From positions 371,592,945-371,656,944 of the forward strand of contig CM053030.1 of assembly GCA_028564925.1 (NCBI GenBank): DNA of 64,000 bases, read 5' to 3'. A program made the translations under genes and the position numbers. Below are positions 57,425-64,000 of this stretch, in pieces; position 1 is the stretch's first letter; the number at the start of each line of letters is the position of its first letter. Below the pieces are notes generated by a model, which was not told the origin of the DNA, ran no database searches, and saw only the letters and a list, made by a program, of their open reading frames with translations. Source of the stretch: Lithobates sylvaticus (taxonomy: Eukaryota; Chordata; Amphibia; Anura; Ranidae).

Positions 57425-58792
57425 TTATTTTCCTGTAGTATTTCTAAATCTAAAAAAGGTTACACTGTCTTTGCTTATATCCCAGGTAAGTCTAATGTTC
57501 TTATCATTCGTATTAAGTTTTTCCAGAAATTGTACCAATCGGGACTCCTCCCCTTTCCATATGATGATGATGTCATCAATGTATCTTTTAAAGATGATGA
57601 GTTCGGTGGGGGTGTCTGAGAAAACCATTTCATCTTCCCACTTGGCCATGAAGAGGCTTGCGACGCTGGGTGCAAATTTGGCACCCATTGCCACGCCGGT
57701 TTTTTGAAAATAATAATTGCGATCATACCAGAAATAACTATTTTTAAGACAGAAGTCCAAGCATTTTACTAGATATTTCCTCTGGAAACATGGTAGTCTA
57801 GTGAAATTTCTTAATCCCCATTTGGTGGCGTCACAGGCCTGATGGTGGAAAATTATTGTATACAATGAGGATACATCCGCAGTGGCTAGTATCCATGGGC
57901 CTCCTCCTTTTGGGAGGTCTTCTATTATCTGAAGAATTTGCTTTGTGTCTCTTAAGTAGGCCTGTGTATTTTTTACTGCCGGTTGTAAATAGTTATCGAT
58001 ATATTGACCCATTCTGGCAGTTAAGGAGTCTATTCCATTTACTATGGGTCTGGGGGGAGGGTTTACGTTATCCTTGTGTAGTTTGGGCAATGAATAAATG
58101 ATTGGTGTTCGACATGCTTCAGGGATAAGGTATTTGGCCTCTTTTTTGTTTAAAATATTCTTTTTCATCCCCAGGTGGACCACTAGTTCAAGCTCTTTCC
58201 GACATTTAAAAATGGGGTTCCTGGGCAGTTTATTATAAGTATCTTCGTCTTTCAGGAGGTTAACCATGCAATCGTGGTATTGTTTCTTAGATAAAATCAC
58301 GATGCCTCCTCCTTTATCAGCCGGTCGGATCACTATATCCTTTCTTTTGGTTAATTTCTTGATGCCACTCTTTATGTGTTTTGGTTCTTCTTGCTTCTTT
58401 ATTTTCAGTTCCTTCAAATCTTCCAGTACGACTTTTTTAAAAACATCTACAAATTTATTGTTACTAATCTGGGGGTTAAAAACAGATTTGTTTCTCAATG
58501 AACTGTGTAAGGTTCCGTTGTCTGTGCCAATGGGTTTAGGTTTAAAGGGGTTACTGGCAATGTATTTCTTAATATTGACGCTCCTCACGTATTTTTGTAT
58601 GCCTATATAGGTCTGGAATTTGTCCAGATTTTTTAATGGCGCAAATTTCAAACCTCTATCTAGTACCCCTATTTCCTCATGTGTCAGGGGGGTTCCGCTT
58701 AAGTTAAAAATGCCTTCACCTTTTACTCTCTTTTTCTTTTGAGTTCTCTTGCCTGATCGCCGTCCTCTCTTCTTGTGGGGCTTTTTCTCCAA
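57425..58792 (-). CDS. PLE reverse transcriptase
   Basis: A 455-residue frame starts with a very basic segment (KKRGRRSGKRTQKKK). It then has the PLE-type lead-in LSGTPLTHEEIGVLDRGLKF (about 31-50) and RT motifs: DIVIRPADKGGGIVIL near 165-180, PIVNG near 265, ATADVSSLYT (about 303), GVAMGAKFAPSVA (about 366) and the catalytic YIDD (about 404). The enzyme would copy element RNA at nicked target DNA. PLE RTs are related to telomerase. The C-terminal part of the protein lies in the next ORF in a different frame. Confidence 0.9.
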   Translation of the reverse strand: MEKKPHKKRGRRSGKRTQKKKRVKGEGIFNLSGTPLTHEEIGVLDRGLKFAPLKNLDKFQTYIGIQKYVRSVNIKKYIASNPFKPKPIGTDNGTLHSSLRNKSVFNPQISNNKFVDVFKKVVLEDLKELKIKKQEEPKHIKSGIKKLTKRKDIVIRPADKGGGIVILSKKQYHDCMVNLLKDEDTYNKLPRNPIFKCRKELELVVHLGMKKNILNKKEAKYLIPEACRTPIIYSLPKLHKDNVNPPPRPIVNGIDSLTARMGQYIDNYLQPAVKNTQAYLRDTKQILQIIEDLPKGGGPWILATADVSSLYTIIFHHQACDATKWGLRNFTRLPCFQRKYLVKCLDFCLKNSYFWYDRNYYFQKTGVAMGAKFAPSVASLFMAKWEDEMVFSDTPTELIIFKRYIDDIIIIWKGEESRLVQFLEKLNTNDKNIRLTWDISKDSVTFFRFRNTTGK

Positions 58793-58957
58793 GGTCCTTC
58801 GTCCATTAGTCTTGGTGGATGGTTCTCTGCTCCTCTCCCTAAAAAAGCCTTATTGTACTGGGGTTCCTGGTAGTAGGTGTGATGGTATCTGTCATCCTCA
58901 TCTGGATAATCTCTTAACGGAGCATAATGGTTATAGGTAGATGTGGGATAGTATTCA

Positions 58958-59938
58958 TTAGGGGCGACTCTGTCCTTGTGCAGGAGGGGGGCCCCAGTTA
59001 TCTCTTTCCCTATGGGTAATGTCGTAGTACGGCATGGGATACCTCACTTGTGGACCATGTGTGTTGTATGGGGGGCCCCTTTGCTCGTATGGTGGTTTAT
59101 ACCAGTTATTCCCATTATGTGGTTTTTTATTGTTGTTATTCTTCCAATAAGGTTTTTTCCCCCCATTGTGTGGAGTTTGATTATGTTGGGGAGGTCTTCT
59201 TTGTGGGGTTTGGTGTTTGGGGTGGCCTTGTCCATCATTAGGGCGTGCGGTCCTTGGTGAGTCGGTCCTGTTCCTGTTTGATGGTTCACTTTGTTGGGGT
59301 AATCTGTATGATACGTTTCGGTCGATTTGGGGATTGGCATGTGGTGTATTAGTTCTATTAGTTTTTTCTGGTGTGGAGTAGGTGGAGATTGGATCCAGGT
59401 GTCCTAATTGACTCTGCCACTTAAAAACTTGATCATTCTTAAAATCATTAATATCCCTTACATATTTTTTACTTTTTCTATTTTGGACCTCTTTGTCTTT
59501 TTTCATTAAATCTTTATTTAATTGTGCAGTGAGTGTAATAAATTCCGCTGAGTCTTTATGTATTTCTAATTCTTCTTTTATCTCTCCTATAATTTGATCT
59601 ATCTTTCTTGATTTTTTCTGTTTCCTTTGCAATAAAAATCTGAGTAATTCCAGACCTTTTTCATTGAAAAATTTAAACCACTCATCGATCGATTCCTGGT
59701 CCATGAGACCGTCATTTGGAGGGATGTCCCATCTGAGACGTCTAGGGACCAGGCTATCTTTGAGATATTGCTCAAAGGTCGTCGTGTCCCACCACAGACT
59801 GACCTTTTTCTCCATATTATGGCCCAATTTTCTCATTAGGCTCTCTAGATCTCCGTTGTGTTTTGTGACTGGATCACCAGCGTTAAAAACACTTTCTAAA
59901 TCAACTTTTCTTTTTTCCATAAATGAAAATACTTCCAT
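58958..59938 (-). CDS. PLE ORF1, unknown function
   Basis: A 326-residue frame starts MEVFSFMEKRKVDLESV. Residues 1-95 are acidic/mixed and contain WWDTTTFEQYLKDSLVPRRL. Residues about 95-165 are strongly charged and probably coiled-coil (RKQKKSRKIDQIIGEIKEEL). From about 195 the chain is rich in Asn, Pro, His, Gln and Arg (NNNNKKPHNGNNWYKPPYEQ) and ends in a Tyr/Pro-rich part. A basic, low-complexity tail and coiled coil suggest an RNA-binding chaperone-like role, by analogy to LINE ORF1 proteins. This is inference. It shows no capsid, zinc-knuckle or enzyme motif that I recognise. Confidence 0.75.
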   Translation of the reverse strand: MEVFSFMEKRKVDLESVFNAGDPVTKHNGDLESLMRKLGHNMEKKVSLWWDTTTFEQYLKDSLVPRRLRWDIPPNDGLMDQESIDEWFKFFNEKGLELLRFLLQRKQKKSRKIDQIIGEIKEELEIHKDSAEFITLTAQLNKDLMKKDKEVQNRKSKKYVRDINDFKNDQVFKWQSQLGHLDPISTYSTPEKTNRTNTPHANPQIDRNVSYRLPQQSEPSNRNRTDSPRTARPNDGQGHPKHQTPQRRPPQHNQTPHNGGKKPYWKNNNNKKPHNGNNWYKPPYEQRGPPYNTHGPQVRYPMPYYDITHRERDNWGPPPAQGQSRP

Positions 59939-59991
59939 ATTGGCTGCAGGAATTGATAGGTTTGGGAGACAGTAAGATATAAAGATAAAGG

Positions 59992-60636
59992 TAAACGAAC
60001 ACTTGTTTATTTATCGATCGATTGATCTTGTTCTATACACATTTTTGTGTACAGACTTTCTTGGTTCTCATTTCCATTTATTTATTCACTTGCTTATCTC
60101 CCACCCTTTGGTGGAATAATATCTATTCCATTTATTTGTATATTTACTTTATTTCACTTATTTTGCTCTTCACTCATCCATTCATTTTTTTCACTTGCTG
60201 GTTTTATTGTATTTTACCTTCCACTGGTTTGGTTGCAATATATATATCAGTCACTTTATTTAATTTTCACATCACTGTACACTTTTGTTCAGTTATCTTC
60301 ATGCACATTGTCACTTTATTGAAAAGTCACTTCATTGTATTATTCGTTATTGACGTTTGAGTATTTGATGCACAACAGTCACTTTAACGTGTGCACTTTA
60401 AACACTTTACTGACTGCATATACGCTATAACCCATGATTCACTGTGCTGTCCTCCATTATCTAGCAGATCCAATTCACCATTGGTTATATGCGTTTCTTG
60501 TCGCACATTAGTTTACAACCTCTAGGGGTTATTTAAAGTATATGCGGTCCACATATCACTGTACAATATCCCTGTGAAACCCACTAGGGAATTTTATATT
60601 GATACAGAATTTGGAGCTCGACATCACTTACTGATA
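59992..60636. repeat. Right arm of the PLE inverted repeat (645 bp), element 5' UTR
   Basis: It lies about 60 bases upstream of the ORF1 start on the minus strand, so it serves as the 5' UTR and probably carries the internal promoter. It ends outward about 105 bases before the target duplication. Confidence 0.95.
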
Positions 60637-60755
60637 TTCAAATACTTTCTCATGTGGTTATCGTTGGACCTCACGGTGTCTGCTGCACCATCCATTTAAT
60701 TTGTCCATCTTTATATTAGCGCGGGAATACCTTTATCTTTAGATTTTCTGCACTA

Positions 60756-61231
60756 ATTTCACTATATTTAGGATAGCACAAGCCAGAATTTAGTGCCTGG
60801 GATATAAGGATAGTGCAAAAAAAATATATAATTATTGTGATATCACAAAAGTGGTGTGATTTTCCTCTATCCAACCAACATGTTTAATCTGAAATTATGA
60901 AAACTTTGGGTGAACAAACTAAATTGCAGTATCAGCAGGTTGATAGAGTATTTTAAACCACATAGACAGCTATGTGGGTAAGCACAAAACCATGTTTATA
61001 CTGATACAAAAGAGTACATATTTGAGAAATTTTACAAGGATTCTCACTGCTTTCAGATGAATCGTAGTGAGAATTCAACAGAAATGGATATCTGTCCATA
61101 CTCATTTTGTCCGGTTTGTTCAAAAAATTACTCTAATGTAGTGTGGTCCACATAAAGAAACCTGAAACACTTTTAGACTAAAGTTCGATCCTCCGTTGAG
61201 GAATAAGGAACTAAAGACCTACAGTCACTAT
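60756..61231. other. Unclassified sequence between the PLE and a TIR element
   Basis: Nothing recognised. It probably belongs to the pre-insertion host sequence that also lies at 54307-54380. Confidence 0.35.
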
Positions 61232-62233
61232 TATGCCGCGTACACACGTGCGGACTTTTGCCGACGACCGCCGCAAGAACAGAAGAGACCCCCGGAAGAC
61301 CCCCGAAGGCGGATCGAGACCCCCAGACGACGGCGGCGACGACGAAGAAGGTAGCCGGACTCCCCCGCTCGTGAAAGAGCTAGGTAAAAGAGCAGAAGAG
61401 AGCGGAGGAGTCCGGCGAGAAGACCCCCAAGACGGAAGAAGACCCCCGGAGCAGTGCTATAAAATATTTTTTCAAAAGTGTGTGTGTTTTTGTACTTTAC
61501 ATTTTACACCTTAGGTGAATGGGTAGGGGTACATCGTACCCCATACTCATTCACATAGGGTGGGGGGCCGGGATCTGGGGGCCCCCTTATTAAAGGGGGT
61601 TCCCAGATTCCGATAAGCCCCCGCCCGCAGACCCCGACAACCAACGGCCAGGGTTGTCGGGAAGAGGCCCTTGTCCTCATCAACATGGGGACAAGGTGCT
61701 TTGGGGTGGGGGGGCCGCACGGCCCCCCTTTCCCCAGGGCACCCCCCATGTTGAGGGCACGCGGCCTGGTACGGCTCAGGAGGGGGGGGGCGCTCGTTCG
61801 TCCCCACCCCTTTCCTGGCCTGCCAGGCTGCGTGCTCGGATGAGGGTCTGACATGGATTTGGGGGGAACCCCCACGCCGTTTTTTCGGCGTGGGGAGTCC
61901 CTTTAAATCCATGCCAGGTCACGGAGCTAGCGCGGCGGCAGTAACTGCCTACGCTAGCTACGTAACCTGAAGTCACGTGCTAAATGAACGGACTTGCCGA
62001 TGAGCGGCAAGTCTGTTCATTTCAAAAGTCCCGCGGACTTGCCCACTAACGGCGGGATTGTCCGCTGGACTGCCAAGTCCAGCGGATAATTTTAAAACCA
62101 AACTTAAAACTTTGGTCCGCCGGACTTTGGCGCCAAAAAGTCCGCCGGCGCCCACACACGAGGGGATTATCCGCTGGACTTCAGTCCAAAGGATAATCCC
62201 GCGGGATTGTCCCTTCGTGTGTACGAGGCATTA
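61232..62233. mobile_element. Ranid TIR element, copy 5, 1-kb long form
   Basis: Ends TTATGCCGCGTACACACGTG and, reversed, TAATGCCTCGTACACACGAA. Unlike the 0.35-0.4 kb copies it has a long GC-rich interior. Part of that (61505-61680) resembles 43065-43210. A 93-codon frame from 61233 (Arg/Asp/Pro-rich) starts in the terminal repeat and has no domain. No transposase was seen. Confidence 0.8.
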
Positions 62234-63440
62234 GTAAGCCCTGTTTGGCTAACGTTGTGGCAGTGTTCAATCTGATGTTAATGTCAACACATATATGTAT
62301 GAAGACAACAATTGTACGATGTAACTGTTAATACATGTATGTAATATCCTTTTATTTTTGAAAAAAAATCAATAAACAAACATTTAAAGAAAAATAAAAA
62401 ATAATCCTCTAATGTAACTCAATACGTGGTAAAAAATGTGAATCTTTTTTTGTATTTGGAACTACAAAATCAATAAAGAAGATAATGTGGCATGCGTATA
62501 TAAAGTTGCAAAAGTAAAAAAAAAAAATACATAGCACCCTTTAGGAGGGTCGGTTCACACTTTTCCAGAGCTGTAGTATGCACTACAAGCATCGCTGCAC
62601 TGGGGTGCCATTAATTTTGCCATGCAGTACTATGCATTGCATTAAAAAATGGGCAGGGTGTGGTTTTGCCACACTGAGGCGTGTTGGCAGCCCTACCAAA
62701 ATGTGTTACCACACCAGAACCGTGTGAGCCTGGCGTAAGTGAACAAGTACTTAATGTTATTTCTCACAATATAAAACCTGTATAACTGATAACATACATC
62801 CTCCCTCATTAACAAAATCACTATGTTAACTTTCAACATTGGAGGATTGAAGCCTGTAGTTTTCAGTGCAAAAGTACATTGGAGACAGGATCCAAAACCT
62901 ACTGGTTTTGTTAACCTTTTTTTTAAAATGTAGTGCTTCAACTAAACCTAAAGTGAATCTGTTCTTTTAGGTTAGTTTGATATACTAAGGATTAATGAAG
63001 AAGCTGAAACTTAGAAACTCTGCACTTTTGCTTTTGTGCCTGCAGCCAAGAAGCTAATTTTTTTTAATGAACTATGATTATGCCCAGAAGTGCATTCATT
63101 CTGGACACAGGTGAATGGATTTCTTGCATAATATACAGTGTCCTAAAGTTTGTTTATTCGAATTGGAAGAAAACCCTTAACTTACCTGGCATTCTGAAAA
63201 AAAATTCATGTATTTTAATGGATTTCTATGCAAAAAAAAAAAAAAAAAAAAACACGTTTGACTTGGAACCGATACTTTCCTCCATCTACTTCTGAGTGGA
63301 AAAAGTAATTCTGCCCTACCTCTGTATCAGCTTAACAAAAGTTTTTCTAAGAAGTTTGAAAAAAAAATTGAGGCATGTGCTCTATGCTTACAATTCAGGC
63401 TGCTATATTTGTCTCAGGAAACCACATAATTGTCTATTCA
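62234..63440. other. Unclassified AT-rich sequence with a GTTCACAC-type repeat
   Basis: At about 62555-62735, ggttcacacttttccagagc... and ...ccgtgtgagcctggcgtaag suggest a small MITE with GTTCACAC-like ends. The remainder is unrecognised. Confidence 0.4.
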
Positions 63441-63447
63441 TATATTA

Positions 63448-63627
63448 CTAATATGGCAGCACAGCGGCACTAAGGCCACCGGTTCGAATCCCAACCACAA
63501 CACTACCTGCCTGCGTTGGTTTCCTACAGGTACTCCAGCTTCCTTCCACACTCCAAAGATACTGTATGCTGGTAGGTAATTGGCTGTGTCTAAAATTGGC
63601 CCTAGTATGTGTGTGAAGGAATGTGAG
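63448..63627 (+). mobile_element. tRNA-derived SINE fragment
   Basis: A B-box GGTTCGAATCCCAACC (63480-63495) is followed by a body (tgcctgcgttggtttcct, cttccacactccaaagatac, ggtaattggctgtgtctaaa, ccctagtatgtgtgtg) typical of a widespread vertebrate SINE. The A-box part is eroded. The copy is cut in its tail by the next element, at gtgagtta. Confidence 0.75.
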
Positions 63628-64000
63628 TTATGCCCCGTACACACGGTCAAAAATTCCAACCACAAAATCGGATTTTTTCCGACGGATTTTGTCCGACACT
63701 GGTGTTGCATACACACGGTCGGAAAATCCGACCATTCTGAACGTGGTGACGTTTGTTGCGTACGACGGAACTACGTAGAGGCTATTAGCCAATAGGTTTG
63801 GTCTCCTAATTTGATGTGAGCATGCGTGGCACTTTGTCCGTCGGAATTCTCTACACACGATCGGAAAAAGTCTGATCGGATTTTGTTGTCGGAAAATTTG
63901 AGAGCAGGAAAAAGTCCGATGGAGCCCACACACGGTCGGATTTTCCGACAACATGGTCCGATCGGACATTTTCCATCGGAATTTTCGACCATGTGTACGG
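63628..64000. mobile_element. Ranid TIR element, copy 6, reaching the window edge
   Basis: The left end TTATGCCCCGTACACACGGT and the final ccatgtgtacgg are the paired inverted ends. The core (taggtttggtctcctaat, gcatgcgtggcactttgtcc) runs in the opposite sense to copy 1. The last few bases lie outside the window. Confidence 0.9.

Larger units (their letters stand above)
54381..60755 (-). mobile_element. Penelope-like element, nearly whole, with 14-bp target-site duplications
   Basis: GATTTTCTGCACTA occurs at 54381-54394 and 60742-60755, flanking a 6347-base insertion. In transcript order (right to left) it has a short outer leader, a 645-base 5' arm (60636-59992), ORF1, an RT ORF and a GIY-YIG endonuclease ORF. 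Then come a 3' UTR with a 56-bp tandem array, a hammerhead-like motif, and an inverted copy of the 645-base arm (54393-55037). The arms are almost identical, so the copy is young. The coding body shows about two breaks. PLEs with inverted terminal copies, RT plus GIY-YIG, and hammerhead motifs are known. The ORF1 is less familiar. Confidence 0.9.

Noticed and set aside
61233-61514. 93-codon Arg/Asp/Pro-rich frame
   Set aside because: It begins inside a terminal inverted repeat of a non-autonomous element and has no domain.
63480-63495. B-box suggesting a tRNA gene
   Set aside because: No cloverleaf can be drawn and the downstream body is that of a SINE.

Overview
The window is vertebrate nuclear DNA, almost certainly from a true frog (family Ranidae). 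It has no bacterial-style operons. Repeats cover most of it, including six copies of a TIR element with ends resembling GCCCCGTACACACGGTCGGA, an end sequence I associate with ranid genomes. The other repeats also fit an anuran: Tx1/L1-like and CR1 LINEs, Tc1 transposons, TTAA-target MITEs, hAT MITEs, a tRNA-derived SINE and Penelope-like elements (PLEs).

The only host gene I can support is ULK4, on the minus strand. Two consecutive coding exons (44008-44174 and 41208-41306) have consensus splice sites and encode part of the C-terminal armadillo-like region. The rest of the window then reads as intron: 44175-64000 lies upstream of these exons in transcript order, and 1-41207 lies downstream.

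Layout from left to right. 1-6340: intronic DNA with hAT and TTAA-type MITEs. 6340-9550: a Tx1/L1-like LINE lacking most of its RT and split by two DNA elements. 9550-14330: a CA microsatellite, PLE terminal pieces with hammerhead-like motifs, an 85-bp-arm palindrome, and MITEs. 14478-15372: a G-rich minisatellite. 15540-19690: a second LINE relic, a PLE endonuclease relic split by a TTAA element, and a long inverted repeat. 19890-23240: MITEs and an LTR-like repeat. 24050-25942: a CR1 LINE fragment ended by a hAT MITE. 26060-34230: LINE relics on both strands, a possible LTR end, and a Tc1 end. 35657-40850: a MITE, a fold-back Tc1, a TA microsatellite, a ranid TIR element, and a 2-kb Tc1 copy with a nested inverted repeat. 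41208-44174: the ULK4 exons. 45415-54306: a 38-base G run, Tc1 relics, MITEs, and a promoter-like repeat with 99-bp tandem units. 54381-60755: a nearly whole PLE with target-site duplications. 60756-64000: a 1-kb ranid TIR element and a SINE cut by another copy.

The most notable object is the PLE at 54395-60741. It has an ORF1 of unknown function, an RT, a GIY-YIG endonuclease, a 645-bp repeat present at both ends in inverted orientation, a 14-bp target duplication, and a hammerhead-ribozyme-like fold near its 3' end. Similar CTGANGA...GAAA motifs recur in at least three other places beside PLE-like sequence. I saw no defence system, CRISPR array or other non-transposon system. All identifications come from reading the sequence and from remembered family features; no database was searched.
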